From contig CM036159.1 of assembly GCA_020631735.1 (NCBI GenBank), positions 94,474,656 to 94,538,655 on the forward strand: a stretch of DNA of 64,000 bases, written 5' to 3'. The notes beneath the pieces were generated by a model, which saw only the letters and a list, made by a program, of their open reading frames with translations, ran no database searches and was not told the DNA's origin. Positions 12,814 to 27,043 of this stretch are shown one piece after another. Numbering within the stretch: position 1 is the first letter of the stretch; every line of letters begins with the position of its first letter. The stretch is from Saccharum officinarum (taxonomy: Eukaryota > Streptophyta > Magnoliopsida > Poales > Poaceae). Position numbers and translations under genes: made by a program.

Positions 12814-13098
12814 TGATACATCTGGCCCAGGTGGGGTTGGCCGAGGCCCAATAAATTAAGGTTGCCCGGACCCCAACAGTTCTTATGCACACCCACTCGG
12901 GGAAAGGCCCAATGTCCCTAAAAGACTAGTCCGATAGGGGAAGGGTGGCTCTCTCTTTTAAGGTGGTTTCCTCCTCCCAAGCTAAGCATGGTGGGATTAT
13001 TCAGAGGCTCACACGGTCGCCGCCCGACTACAACTAGGCCACTTGGCCTTTTTTGTTGCGTCTTTGCCAACGGGTAATAGTGGAGGATGTCCTCATCA
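12814..13098 (-). repeat. TRIM LTR copy 4
   Basis: 285 bp. It shares TTATGCACACCC and GGTGGTTTCC with copy 1, which supports a block duplication with the copy 3/copy 4 joint as breakpoint. Confidence 0.85.
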
Positions 13099-13138
13099 TT
13101 CCCACCCCCTTAAACAAGGGCCCAGCTCTGATACCAAA
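13099..13138 (-). other. TRIM internal region 4 with PBS and PPT
   Basis: 40 nt, same sequence as region 1: the Met-tRNA type primer site next to LTR copy 5, and the purine tract next to LTR copy 4. Confidence 0.8.
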
Positions 13139-13424
13139 TGATACATCCGGCCCAGGTGGGGTTGGCCGAGGCCCAATAAATTAAGGTTGCTCGGACCCCA
13201 ACAGTTCTTATTCACACCCACTCGGAGAAAGGCCCAATGTCCCTAAAAGACTAGTCCGATAGGGGAAGGGTGGCTCTCTCTTTTAAGGTGGCTTCCTCCT
13301 CCCAAGCTAAGCAAGGTGGGATTATTCAGAGGCTCACACGATCGCCGCCCGACTACAACTAGGCCACTTGGCCCTTTTTTGTTGCGTCTTTGCCAGCGGG
13401 TAATAGCGGAGGATGTCCTCATCA
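13139..13424 (-). repeat. TRIM LTR copy 5 (outermost 5' LTR in element orientation)
   Basis: 286 bp. It begins on the minus strand at 13424 with TGATGAGGACATCC and is flanked by TTAAG at 13425-13429. It is nearly the same as copy 3. Confidence 0.85.
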
Positions 13425-14207
13425 TTAAGCCTATGGTCCGTTTGGTGCAACACGTGCACCTATCTTGCACTAACGCTAACTCCGTCTCCAAATGGACCAA
13501 GATAGGATTCCAAATGACCCACGTCACCGAGGAGTTCCATCAGGTGCGTCCAAAATGATTTCCAAGCCTATGGTACGTTCGGCGCAAACCGTGCACCCAT
13601 CTAGCGTCAATATTAGCACTATCTTCAAACGGATCGAAACGAGCTTCCACTTGAGTCTCGTCACCTTGCAGTACCATCAGGAGTGTCCAAAACGATTCCT
13701 GAGCCTATGGTCATTTGGCGCAAACCGTGCACCTATCTTGCACCGTCTCCAAATGGACCGAAATGAAATTCCACATGATCCCCGTCACCTAGGAGTTTAT
13801 CTGGTGTGTCCAAAATGATTTATGAGCCTATGGTACGCTTGGCGCAAACTATGCACCGATCTTATGTAAAGGTTAGCACTATCTCCAAATGAACTGAAAC
13901 AAGCTTCCATCTGAGCCTCATCACCAAGGAGTAGCATCAGAGCGTCCAAAACGATTTCTGACCATATGGTACATTTGGTGCAAACCGTGCACCTGTCTTG
14001 CACCGACCCTAAAACCATGTCCAAACGGACCAAAACAAGATTCCACATAACCCACATCACCTAGGAGTTCCATCAGGTGCGTCCAAAATGTTTTCAAAGC
14101 CTATGGTACGTTCGGCGTAAACAATGCACCCATCTTGTGTCAAGAGTAGCACTATCTCCAAATAGACATAGACGAGCTTCCACTTAAGCCTTGTCACCTA
14201 GGAGTCT

Positions 14208-14268
14208 CATTGGGTGCATCCAAAATGATTCCTGAACCATCGGGTGCATCCAAAACGATTCCTGAACC
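14208..14268 (+). repeat. Roughly 30-bp near-tandem duplication
   Basis: GGGTGCATCCAAAATGATTC and GGGTGCATCCAAAACGATTC, each followed by CTGAACC, occur 30 bp apart, adding one extra monomer end. Confidence 0.7.
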
Positions 14269-15861
14269 TATGGAACGTTTGGCGCAAACCGTGCACCTAT
14301 CTTGCACCGAGACTAACACTATCTCCAAACTAACAAAAACAAGATTCGACATGACCCACATCACCTAGGAGTTCCATTGGGTGTGATTTCTGAACCTATG
14401 TTACGTTCGGCGCAAACCGTGCACCTATCTTGCATCGACACTAACACCATTTCCAAAGGGATCGAAATGAGATTCGACGTGATCGACGTCATCTAGGAGT
14501 TCCATCGGGTGTGCCCAAAATGATTTACGAGCCTATGGTACATTCGGCGTAAACAGTGCACCTATCTTGCGTCAAGATTAGCACTATCTCTAAATGGACA
14601 AAAGAAGCTTAAACTTGAGCCTTGTCACCTATGGTATGTTTGGTGCAAACCGTGCACCTATCTTGCACCGACGCTAACACTGTCTCCAAACAGACCAAAA
14701 CAAGATTCGACAAGATCCACGTCACCTAGGAGTTCCATTGGGTGTGTCTAAAATGATTACCGAGCCTATGGTACATATGGTGCAAACCGTGCACCTATCT
14801 TGCACAGACACAAACGCCATCTCCAAATGGACTAAAACAAGATTTGACATGACCCACGTCACCTAGGAGTTCCATTGGGTGTGTCCAAAATGATTTCTAA
14901 TCCTATGGTACGTTTGGCGTAAACCGTGCACCTATCTTACACCGACACTAACACCATCTCTAAATGAACCGAAACGAGATTTGACAAGACCCTCATCACC
15001 TAGGAGTTCTGTCGGCTGCATTCAAAATGATTTACGAGCCAATGGTATGTTCAACGCAAACCGTGCACCTATCTTGTGTCAAGATTAGCACTATCTCCAA
15101 ATGGACCAAAACAAGCTTCCACTTGAACCTCATCACCTAGCAGTACCATCGGGAGTGTCCAAAACAATTATTGAGCCTATGGTACATTTGGCGCAACCCG
15201 TGCACATATCTTGTGCCGATACAAACACCGTCTCCAAACATACCGAAACGAGATTCTACATGACCCACGTCACCTACGAGTTCCGTCGGGTGCGTCCAAA
15301 ATGATTTTTTAGCCCATGGTACATTCGGTGCAAACCTTACACCTATCTTGCGCACTATCTCTAAGCAGACCAAAACGAGCTTCTACTTGAGCCTCGTCAC
15401 CTAGGAGTAGTATCGGGAGCGTCCAAAATGATTTCTAACCGTATGGTACGTTTGGCGCAAACCGTGCACCTATCTTGCATCAAGATTAGCACTATCTCCA
15501 AACAAACTGAAACGAGCTTCCGCTTGAGCCTCATCACCTAGCAATACCATCGAGAGCATCCAAAACAATTACTGAGCCTATGGTACGTTTGGCGCAATCC
15601 GTGCACATATCTTGCGCCGACATGAACACCGTCTCCAAACGGACTGAAACGAGATTCCACATGACCCATGTCACCAAGGAGTTCCGTCAGGTGCATCCAA
15701 AATGATTTACGAGCCTATGATACATTCGGAGCAAACCGTGCACCTATCTTGCGTCAAGATTAGCAATATCTCTAAACGGACCGAAACAAGCTTACACTTC
15801 AGCCTCGTCTCCTATGGTACGTTTGGTGCAAACTGTGCACCTATCTTGCACCGACACTAAC

Positions 15862-15968
15862 ACCATCTCCAAATGGACCGCAATGAGCTTACATTTGGTG
15901 CAAACCGTACACCTATCTTGCGTCATGATTAGCACTATCTCCAAATGGACCGCAATGAGCTTACATTT
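15862..15968 (+). repeat. 35-bp duplication offset by 72 bp
   Basis: TCTCCAAATGGACCGCAATG followed by AGCTTACATTT occurs near 15866 and again near 15938. The first copy runs straight into GGTGCAAACC, giving a shortened A-type monomer. The unusual CCGCAATGAG is in both copies, so they share one origin. Confidence 0.75.
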
Positions 15969-18600
15969 GAGCCTCGTCACCTAGGAGTACAATCTGTTTT
16001 GTCCAAAATGATTCCTGAGCCTATGGTATGTTTGGTGCAAACTGTGCACCTATCTTGCACTAACACTAACATCGTCTCCAAATGGACCGAAACCGGATTT
16101 GACATGACCCACATCACCAAGGAGTTCCATTGGGTGCATCCAAAATGACTTTCGAGCCTATGGAACGTTCAGCACAAACTTTGCACCTATCTTGTGTCAA
16201 GATTTGCACTACTCCGAACGGATTGGAACGAGCTTCCCTTGGGCCTCGTCACCTAGGGGTAGCATCGGGTGCATCCAAAATGATTCCAAAGCCTACGGTA
16301 TGTTTGGCGTAACCTATGCACCTTCCTTGCACCGACACTAACACCATCTCGGAACAGGCCAAAACAAGATTCCACATGGCCTACATCACCAAGGAGATCC
16401 ATCGGGTCCGTCCAAAACAATTTCCGAGCCTATGATACATTCGATGCAAACCGTGCAACTATCTTGAGTCAAGATTAGCACTACATCCAAACGGACTGAA
16501 ACGAGCTTCCACTTGAGCCTCGTCACCTAGGAGTAGCATTGGGAGCATCCAAAACGATGTCTAGCCATATGGTACATTTGGTGCAAATCATGCACCTATC
16601 TTGCACCAACGCAAACATTGTCTCCAGACAAATCAAAACAAGATTCCACATGACCCACGTCACCTAGCAATTCCAATGGGTGCGTCCTAAATGTATTTTG
16701 AGCCTATGGTATGTTCGACGAAAATAGTGCACCTATCTTGCGTCAAGATTAGCACTATCTCCTAATGGAAATAAATGAGCTTCCACTTAAGCCTTTTCAC
16801 CTAGGACTACCATCGGGTGCGTCCAAAACAATTCCTGAGCCTATGGTACGTTGGGCGCAAACCGTGCACCTATCTTGCACCGACACTAACATTGTCCCCA
16901 ACGGACCAAAACAAGATTCAACATGACCCACGTCACCTAGGAGTTCTATCGGACGTGACCGAAATAATTTCTAAGACTATGGTACGTTCGGCATAAACCG
17001 TACACCTATCTTGCGTCAAGATTATCACTACCTCCAAATGGACCAAAATGAGCTTACACTTGAGCCTCGTCACCAAGGAGTACCATCTGTTTCGACTAAA
17101 ATAATTTCTGAGCCTATGGTATATTTGGCGCAAACATGCACCTATCTTGCACCAACACTAACACCGCCTCCAAATGGATCGAAACAAGATTCGACATGAC
17201 CCACGTCACCTAAGAATTCCATCGAGTGCGTCCAAAACAATATGCGAGCCTATGGTACATTTGGTGCAAACTTTGCACCTATCTTGCGTCAAGATTAACA
17301 CTATCTCGAAACGGACTGGAATGAGCTCCCACTTGAACCTCATCATGTAGGAGTACCATCGGGTGTGTCCAAAATGATTTTTGAGACTATGGTACATTCG
17401 GTGCAAACAGTGCACCCATGTTGCGTCAAAATTAGAACTATCTCCAAACGAACCGAAACGACCTTCCACCTAAGCCTTGTTACCTAGGAGTACCATCAGG
17501 TGCGTCCAAAATGATTCCTAAGCCTATGGTACGTTTCGCGCAAACCGTGCACCTATCTTGCAACGACACTAAGACCCGTCTCCAAACTGACCGAAACAAG
17601 ATTCGGCATGACCAACGTCACCAAGGAGTTCCGTCGGGTGCGACTAAAATGATTTATGAACCTATGGTACATTCGGCGCAAACCGTGCACCTATCTCGCA
17701 CAACACTAATATTGTCTCTAAATGGATCGAAATGAGATTTGACATGACCCACGTCACCTAGGAGTTCCGTTAGGTGCATCCAAAATGATTTACGAGCCTA
17801 TGGTACGTTCAGCACAAACCGTGCACCTATCTTGCATTAAGATTTGCACTATCTCTAAATGGACCGAAACAAGCTTATACTTGAGCCTCGTCACCTAGGA
17901 GTACCTTCTATTTTGGCCAAAAGGATTCCTAAGCCTATAGTACATTTGGTGCAAACCGTGCACCTATCTTGCTCCGACACTAACACCATCTCCAAACGGA
18001 CCAAAACAAGATTCAACATGACCCACATCACCTAGGAGTTCCATCGGGTGCGTCCAAAATGGTTACCGAGCCTATGGTACGTTTGGCGCAAATGGTGCAC
18101 CGATCTTGCATCATGATTAGCGCTATCTCCAACCGGTCCAAAACGAGCTTACACTTGAGCCTCGTCACTTAGGAGTATAATCTATTTCGTCTAAAACGAT
18201 TCCTGAGCCTATGGTACGTTTGGTGCAAATCGTGCACCTATCTTGCACCGACACTAACACCATCTCCAAATGGACCAAAATAGGATACGACATGACCCAC
18301 ATCACCTAGAAGTTCCATCGGGTGCGTCCAAAATGACTTCCGAGCCTATGGTAAGTTCAGCGCAAACTTTGCACCTATCTTGTGTCAAGATTTGCACTAT
18401 CTCCAAATGGACTGGAACGAGCTTCCACTTGAACCTCATCACCTTGGTTTACCATTGGGTGCGTCCAAAATGATTTATGAGCCTATGGTATGTTCAGCGC
18501 AAACCATGCACCTGTCTTGCGTCAAGATTAGCACTATTTCTAAATGGACCAAAACAAGCTTACACTTGAGCCTCGTCACCTAGGAGTACCATCTGTTTCG

Positions 18601-21600
18601 GCCAAAAGGATTCCAGAGCCTATGGTACGTTTTGTGCAATCCGTGCACCTATCTTGCACCGACACTAACACCATCTCCAAATGAATCGAAACGAGATTTG
18701 ATATGACCCACGTCACCTAGGAGTTCCATCAGGTGCGTCCAAAACGATATATGAGCCAATTGTATGTTTAGCGCAAACCGTGCACCTATCTTGCGTTAAG
18801 ATTAGAACTATCTCCAAATGGACCAAAACGAGCTTCTACTTAAGCCTCATCACCTAGGAGCACCATCGGGTCTGTCAAAACGATTTCTAAGGCTATGGTA
18901 CGTTTGGCATAAACTGTGCACCTATCTTGCAGTTGCTGTTACACTAACACTGTCTCCAAACGGACCAAAACGAGATTTGACATGACCCACATCACCTAGG
19001 AGTACCATCGGTTGTGTACAAAACGATTTATAAGCCTATGGTATATTTGGCGCAAACCGTGCACCTATCTTGCATTAAGATTACCACTATCTCCAAACGA
19101 ACCGAAACGAGCTTACACTTGAGCCTCGTCACCTAGGAGTACAATCTGTTTCGTCCAAAACGATGCCTAAGCCTGTGGTACGTTCGGCGTAAACCGTGCA
19201 CCTATCTTGCGTCAAGATTAGCACTATGTGCAAACAGATTGAGACGAGCTTCCACTTGAGCCTCGTCACCTAGCAGTACCATCGGATGTGTCCAAAACGA
19301 TTACCGAGCCTGTGGTACGTTTGGCGCAAACCGTGCACCTATCTTGCACTGACACAAACGCCGCCTCCAAACAGTCTAAAATGAGATTTGTCATGACCCA
19401 CGTCACCTAGTAGTTCTATTGGGTGCGTCCAAAATGATTTTTGAGCCTATGATACGTTTGGCGCAAACCGTGCACCTGTCACCGACACTTACACCGTCTC
19501 TAAATGGACCAAAACGAGATTTAACATGACCCACGTTATCAAGGAGTTCCATCGGGTGTGTCCGAAATGATTTACAAGCCGATGATACATTCGACCCAAA
19601 CTGTGCACCTATCTTGTATCAAGATTAGAACTATGTCCAAACGGACTAAAATCAGCTTCAACTTGAGCCTCGTCACCTAGGAGTACCATCGGGTGTGTCC
19701 AAAATGATTTTCTAATCCTATGGTACATTTGGCGTAAACCGTGCACCGATCTTGCACCGACACTAACACCGCCTCCAAACGAACCGAAACAAGATTTGAG
19801 ATGACCCATGTCATCTAGGAGTTCCGTCTGGTGCATCTAAAACGATTTACAAGCCAATGGTATGCTTAGCGCAAACCGTGCACCTATCTTGTGTTAAGAT
19901 TAAAACTATCACCAAATGGACCGAAACAAGCTTCTACTTATGACTCATCACCTAGGAGTACCATCGGGTGTGTCCAAAATGATTTTGAAGGCTATGTTAC
20001 GTTTGGCGCAAACTGTGCACCTATCTTGCAGTGACACCAACACTGTCTCCATACAGACCGAAACGAGATTTGACATGACCCACGTCACCTAGGAGTTCTG
20101 TCGGGTGTGTCCAAAATGATTTACAAGTCTATGGTACATTTGGCGCAAACCGTGCACCTATCTTGCGTTAAGATTAGCACTATCTCCAAACGGACCGAAA
20201 CACTTGAGCCTCATCACCTAGGAGTACCATCTGTGTTGTCCAAAACGATTCTTGAGCCCATGGTATGTTTGGCGCAAACCGTGCACCTACCTTGCACCAA
20301 CACTAACACCGTCTCCAAACATACCAAAACAAGATTTGACATGACGGATGTCACCTTGGAGTTCCATCGGGTGCGACCAAAATGATTTTTGACCCTATTG
20401 TACGTTCGGTGTAAACCATGCACCCATCTTGTGTCAAGATTAGCACTATGTCCAAACAGACTGAGATGAGCTTCCACTTGAGCCTTGTCACCTAGCAGTA
20501 CCATCGGAAGCGTCCAAAACGATTACCAGCCAATGGTGCGTTTGGCGCAAACCGTGCAGCCAATGGTGCGTTTGGCGCAAACCGTGCACCTTACTTGCAC
20601 TGAGGCTAATGCCATCTCCAAACAGACTAAAACAAGATTTAACACAACCCATGTCACCTAGGAGTTCCATTGGGTGCTTGCAAAATGATTTCTGAGCCTA
20701 TGGTACGTTCGGCGCAAACCATGCACCTGTCTTGCACTGAGACTAACATAGTCTACAAAGTTCTAAAACGAGATTTGACATGACCCATGTCACCTGGGAG
20801 TTCCGTTGGGTGCATCCAAAATGATTTACGAGCCTATGGTATGTTCAGCGCAAACTGTGCACCTATCTTGCGTCATGATTAGCACTATCTCTAAATGGAC
20901 CAAAACAAGCTTACACTTGAGCCTCGCCACTTAGGAGTATCATCTGTTTCGGCCAAAAGGATTCCCGAGCCTTTGGTACATTTGGTGCAATCCGTGCACC
21001 TATCTTGCACCGACACTAACACCATCTTCAAATGAACCGAAACGAGATTTGACATGATCCACGTCACAAAGGAGTTCCATCGGGTGCGTCCAAAATGATT
21101 TACGAGCCAATTGTATGTTCAGCGCAAACCGTGCACCTATCTTGCGTTAAGATTAGAACTATCTCCAAATGGACCAAAACGAGCTTCTACTTAAGCCTCA
21201 TCACCTAGGAGTACCATCGGGTCTGTCCAAAACAATTTCTAAGGCTATGGTATGTTTGGCATAAACTGTGCACCTATCTTGCATTGACACTAACACCATC
21301 TCCAAACAGACCAAAACAAGATTTGATATGACCCACATTACCTAGGAGTACCGTCAGTTGTATACAAAACAATTTACGAGCCTATGGTACATTCGGCGCA
21401 AACCGTGCACATATCTTGCATTAAGATTACCACTATCTCTAGACGGACCGAAACGAGGTTCCACTTGAGCCTTATCACCTAGTAGTACCATCGGATGCAT
21501 CCAAAATGATTACCGAGCCTATGGTACGTTTGGCGCAAACCATGCACCTATCTTGCACTGACACAAACGCCATCTCCAAACAGACTAAAACGAGATTTGA

Positions 21601-22400
21601 CATGATCGACGTCACCTAGGAGTTCCATTGGGTGCGTGAAAATAATTTCCGAGGCTGTGATATGTTCGGCGCAAACCGTGCACCTGTCTTGCACCGACAC
21701 TTACACTATCTCCAAATTGACCAAAATGAGATTTGACATGACCCACATTACCTAGGAGTTCCATAGGGTGCGTCCGAAATGATTTACGAGCTGATGGTAC
21801 ATTCGACGCAAACTGTGCACCTATCTTGCCTCAAGATTAGAACTATCTCCAAACGGACCAAAATGAGCTTCCACTTGAGCCTTGTCACCTAGGAATACCA
21901 TCGGGTGTGTCCAAAATAATTTCTAATCCTATGTTACGTTTGGCGTAAACCGTGCACCTATCTTGCACTGACACTAACACTGTCTCCAAACGAACCGAAA
22001 CAAGATTTGAGATGACCCACGTCACCTAGGAGTTCCGTCAAGTGCATCCAAAATGATTTACGAGCCAATGGTATGTTCAACGCAAACCATGCACCTATCT
22101 TGTGTTAAGATTAGAACTATCTCCAAATGGATAAAAACAAGCTTCTACTTAAGCCTCGTCACCTAGAAATACCATTGAGTGTGTCCAAAATGATTTTGAA
22201 GGCTATGTTACGTTTGGCACAAACTGTGCACCTATCTTGCAGTGACACCAACACTGTCTCCATACGGACCGAAATGAGATTTGACATGACCCACGTCACC
22301 TAGGAGTTCCATCGGGTGTGTCCAAAATGATTTATGAGTCTATGGTACATTTGGCGCAAACTGTGCACCTATCTTGCGTTAAGATTAGCACTATCTCCAA
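18601..22400 (+). repeat. Duplicated 16/17-monomer satellite block
   Basis: Rare variants recur in the same order. GCGTTAAGATTAGAACT at about 18792 recurs near 21143 (offset 2351). TGCATTAAGATTACCACT at 19071 recurs at 21417 (2346). TCCGAAATGATTTAC at 19561 recurs at 21773 (2212). TGTGTTAAGATTA near 19890 recurs near 22101 (2211). GTGACACCAACACTGTCTCC at 20031 recurs at 22242 (2211). The offset falls by about one monomer between 19.1 and 19.5 kb, so the left copy holds one extra monomer. A looser third copy with about four more monomers appears at 24.6-26.2 kb. Confidence 0.8.
20528..20587 (+). repeat. 30-bp perfect tandem duplication
   Basis: AGCCAATGGTGCGTTTGGCG followed by CAAACCGTGC occurs twice in direct succession inside one B/A junction. 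Confidence 0.9.
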
Positions 22401-25400
22401 ACAGACCAAAACGAGCTTACACTTGAGCCTCGTCACCTAGGAGTACCATCTCCAAACAGACCAAACCATGCACCTATCTTGCACTGACACTAACACCGTC
22501 TCCAAATGGACCGAAATAGAATTCGACATGACCCACATCACCTTGGAGTTCCATCGGGTGTGTCCAAAATGACTTTCAAGCCTATGGTATGTTCAGCGCA
22601 AACTTTGCACCTATCTTGTGTCAAGATTTACACTATCTCCAAATGGATTGGAACGAGCTTCCACTTGAGCATCATCACCTAGTGGTACCATTGGTTGCAT
22701 CCAACACCATTCCGGAGCCTATGGTACGTTTGACGCAAGCCATACACCTTTCTTGCACCGACACTAACACCATCTCGAAACAGGCCAAAAGGTGATGCTA
22801 TATGACACACACCATCGAGGAGATCCATTGGGTGTGTACAAAACAATTTCTAAGCCTATGGTACATTCGAATCAAACCGCGCACCTATCTTGTGTCAAGA
22901 TTAGCACTACATCCGAACGGACTGAAACGAGCTTCCACTTGAGGCTGGTCACCTAGCAGTACCATCGGGAGCGTCCAAAACAATTGTGCACCTATCTTGC
23001 ACTGACTCAAACACCGTCTCCAAATGGACCGAAATAAGATTCTAGATGACCCACATCACCTAGGTGTTCCGTCGAGTGCGTCCAAAATGATTTCCGAGCC
23101 TATGGCACATTCGGTGCAAACCGTGCACCTATTTGTCGTAAAGATTAGCACTACCTCCAAAAGGACCGAAACGAGCTTCCACTTAGGCCTCGTCACTAAG
23201 GTGTAGCATCAGGAGCATCCAAAATGATTTTCTGGCCAAATGGTATGTTTGGTGCAAACCGTGCACCTATCTTGCACCGACACTAACACCGTCTCCAAAT
23301 GGATCAAAACAAGATTCCACATAACCCACATCACCTAGGAGTTCCATTGGGTGCGTCCAAAATGATTTTTGAGCCTATGGTTCGTTCGACGCAAACAATG
23401 CACCCATCTTACGTCAAGATTAGCACTATCTCCTAACGGACATAAACGAGCTTCCACTTAAGCCTTTTCACATTGGAGTACAATCGGGTGCGTCCAAAAC
23501 AATTCCTGAGCCTATGGTACGTTTGGGGCAAACCATGCACCTATCTTGCACTGACACTAACACCGTCCCCAACGGACCAAAACAAGATTTAACTTGACCC
23601 ACGTCACCCAGGAGTTCCGTCGGGTGTGACCAAAACAAGATTCAACATGACCATCTGTTTTGGCCAAAATGATTCCCAAGCCTATGATACATTTGGTGCA
23701 AACGCGCACCTATCTTGCACCAACACTAACACTGTCTCCAAATGGACCGAAATAAGATTCGGCATGACCCATGTCACCTAAGAATTCCATCGGGTGCGTC
23801 CAAAACGATTTCCTAGCCTATGGTACGTTCAGCTCAAACTTTGCTCCTATCTTGTGTCAAGATTAGCACTATCTCCAAATATACTGGAACGAGCTCCCAC
23901 TTGAGCCTCATCACCTAGGACGACCATCGGGTGCGTCCAAAATGATTCCAGAGCCTATGGTACGTTTCGCGCAAGCCGTGCACCTTTCTTGTACCGACAC
24001 TGACACCGTCTTAGAACGGACCGAAACGAGATTCCACATGACCCACGTCACCGAAGACTTCCAGCGGGTGCATCCAAAACGATTTCTGAGACTATGTACG
24101 TTCGGCACAAACAGTGCACCCATCTTGCGTCAAGATTAGCACTATCTCCAAACGGACATAGATGAGCTTCCACTTAAGCCTTGTCAACTACGAGTAGTAT
24201 CGGGTGCGTCCAAAACGATTCCTGAGCCCGTGGTACGTTTGGCGCAAACCGTGCACCTATCTTGCACCGACACTAACATCCGTCTTCAAACTGACCTAAA
24301 CAAGATTAGGCATGACCCACGTCACCTAGGAGTTCCGTCAGGTGCGACCAAAACGATTTCTAAACGTATGGTACGTTCGGCCCAAATCATGCACCTATCT
24401 TGCACAACACTAACACCGTCTCCACACGGACCGAAATGAGATTTGACATGACCCACGTCACCCAGGAGTTTCATCGGGTGCGTCCAAAATGATTTATGAG
24501 CCTATGGTATGTTTGGCGCAAACCGTGCAGCTATCTTGCTTCAAGATTAGCACTATCTCTAAACAGACCGAAACAGGCTTACACTTGAGCCTCGTCACCT
24601 AGGAGTACCATCTGTTTTAGCCAAAAGGATTCCTGAGTCTATGGTACGTTTGGTGCAATCCATGCACCCATCTTGCACTGACACTAACACCTTCTCTAAA
24701 CGGACCAAAACAAGATTTGACATGACCCACATCACCTAGGAGTTCCATCGGGTGCGTCCAAAATGATTACCGAGCCTATGGTACGTTTGGCGCAAGCCGT
24801 GCACCTATCTTGCACTGACACAAACGCCATCTCCAAACAGACTAAAATGAGATTTGACATGACCCACGTCACCTAGGAGTTCCATTGGGTACATCCAAAA
24901 TGATTTCTGAGCCTATGATACATTCAACGCAAATTGTGCACCTGTCTTGCACAGACACTTATACCGTCTCCAAATGGACCGAAACGAGATTTGACATGAC
25001 CCACATTACCTTGGAGTCCCATCGGGTGCGCCCGAAATGATTTACAAGCCGATGGTACATTCGATGCAAACCGAGCACCTATCTTACGTCAATATTAGAA
25101 CTATCTCCAAACGGACCGAAATGAGCTTCCATTGAGCCTCGTATCCTAGGAGTACCATCCGGTGTGTCCAAAATGATTTCTAATCCTATGGTACGTTCGG
25201 CGCAAACTGTACACCTATCTTGCACCAACTCAAACACTGTCTCCAACAGACCGAAACGAGATTCCACAAGGCCCATGTCATCTAGGAGTTCCATCGGGTG
25301 CGTCCAAAACAATTACCGAGCCTATGGTAAGTTCGGCATAAACCGTGCACCTATCTTGCGTAAAGATTAGCACTATCTCCAAACGGACCGAAACAAGCTT

Positions 25401-27043
25401 CCACTTAGGCCTCGTTGCATAGGAGTAGCATCAGGAGCGTCTAAAATGATTTCTGGCCATATGGTGCGTTTAGCGCAAACTGTGCACCTATCTTGCACCG
25501 ATGCTAACACCATCTCCAAACGGACCAAAACAAGATTCGACAAGACCCATGTAACCTAGGAGTTCCATCGGGTGCATCCAAAACGATTACTGAGCCTATG
25601 GTACGTTTGGCGCAAACCGTGCACCTATCTTGCACTGACACAAATTCCATCTCCAAATGGACCTAAATGAGCTTCCACTTGGGCTACGTCTCCTAGGAGT
25701 TCCATTGGGTGCATCCAAAATGGTTTTCGAGCCTATGGTACGTTCGGTACAAATCATGCACCTGTCTTGCACTGACAATTACACCATCTCCAAACAGACC
25801 GAAATGAGATTTGAGATGACCCACGTTACCTAGGAGTTCCATCGAGTGTGTCCAAAACGATTTATGAGCCAATAGTATGCTCAGCGCAAACAGTGCACCT
25901 TTCTTGCGTTAAGATTAGAACTATCTCCAAATGGACCGAAACGAGCTTTTACTTTAGCCTAGTCACCTAGGAGTACCATTGGGTGTGTCCAAAATTTTTA
26001 AGGCTATGTTACGTTTGGCACAAACTGTGCAGCTATCTTGCAGTGACACTAACACCATCTCCAAACGGGCCGAAACGAGATTTGACATGACCCACGTCAC
26101 CTAGGACTTCTGTCGGGTGTGACCAAAATGATTTACGAGCCTATGGTACATTCGACACAAACCGTCCACCTATCTTGCGTTAAGATTAGCACTATCTCCA
26201 AATAGACTGAAACAAGCTTACACTTGAGCCACATCACCTAGGAGTACCATCTGTTTCGTCCAAAACGATTCCCGAGCCTATGGTACGTTTGGTGCAAGCC
26301 GTGCACCTTTCTTGCACCGACACTAACACCATCTTGGAATAGGCCGAAACGAGATTCCACATGACCCCCATCATCGAGGAGTTCCAACGGGTGCATCCAA
26401 AACGATTTCCAAGCTTATGGTACATTCGACGCAAACCGTGCACGTATCTTGCATAAAGATTAGCACTATCTCCAAATGGACCGAAACAAGCTTCCACTTG
26501 GGCCTCGTCACCTAAGAGTAGCATCAGGAGCGTCCAAGACGATTTTCTGATCCTATGGTACGTTTGGTGCAAACCTGCACCTATCTTGCACCGACTCAAA
26601 CACCGTCTCCAAACAGACCGAAACGAGATTCCACATGACCCACGTCATCTAGGAGTTCCATCGGGTGCGTCGAAAACCATTACCGAGCCTATGGTACGTT
26701 CGGCACAAACCGTGCACCTATCTGCGTAAAGATTAGCACTATCGCCAAACGGATCGAAACAAGCTTCCACTTGGGCCTCATTGCATAGGAGTAGCATCGG
26801 GAGCGTCCAAAACGATTTCTGGTCATATGGTACGTTTGGCGCAAACCGTGCACCAATCTTGCACCGACGCTAACACCATCTCCAAACGGACCAAAACAAG
26901 ATTCGACATGACCCATGTCACCTAGGAGTTCCATCAGGTGCATCCAAAATGGTTACCGAGCCTATGGTATGTTTGGCGCAAACCGTTCACCTATCTTGCA
27001 CTAACACAAATGCCATCTCCAAACAGACTGAAATGAGCTTCCA

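Larger units (their letters stand above)
11865..13429 (-). mobile_element. Tandem array of a TRIM-like miniature LTR retrotransposon (5 LTRs, 4 spacers)
   Basis: Five LTR copies of 285-286 bp on the minus strand, each starting TGATGAGGACATCC and ending GATGTATCA, are separated by three 40-nt internal regions and one 6-nt remnant. The whole array is flanked by the perfect 5-bp duplication TTAAG (11865-11869 and 13425-13429), and satellite resumes on both sides. Each 40-nt internal region reads, in element orientation, TTTGGTATCAGAGC (matching the usual initiator Met-tRNA primer site), then GGGCCC, then a purine-rich AAGGGGGTGGGAA directly before the next LTR. There is no coding capacity, so movement would need enzymes in trans. 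A single target duplication around five LTRs means the array either inserted as a multimer or expanded in place by unequal exchange. Open frames across the LTRs are not thought to be genes. Confidence 0.85.

Noticed and set aside
11974..13558. Repeated 60-90-codon open frames on both strands of the TRIM array
   Set aside because: They lie wholly in the LTRs and recur once per LTR copy. TRIM elements are noncoding and the frames show no known domain.
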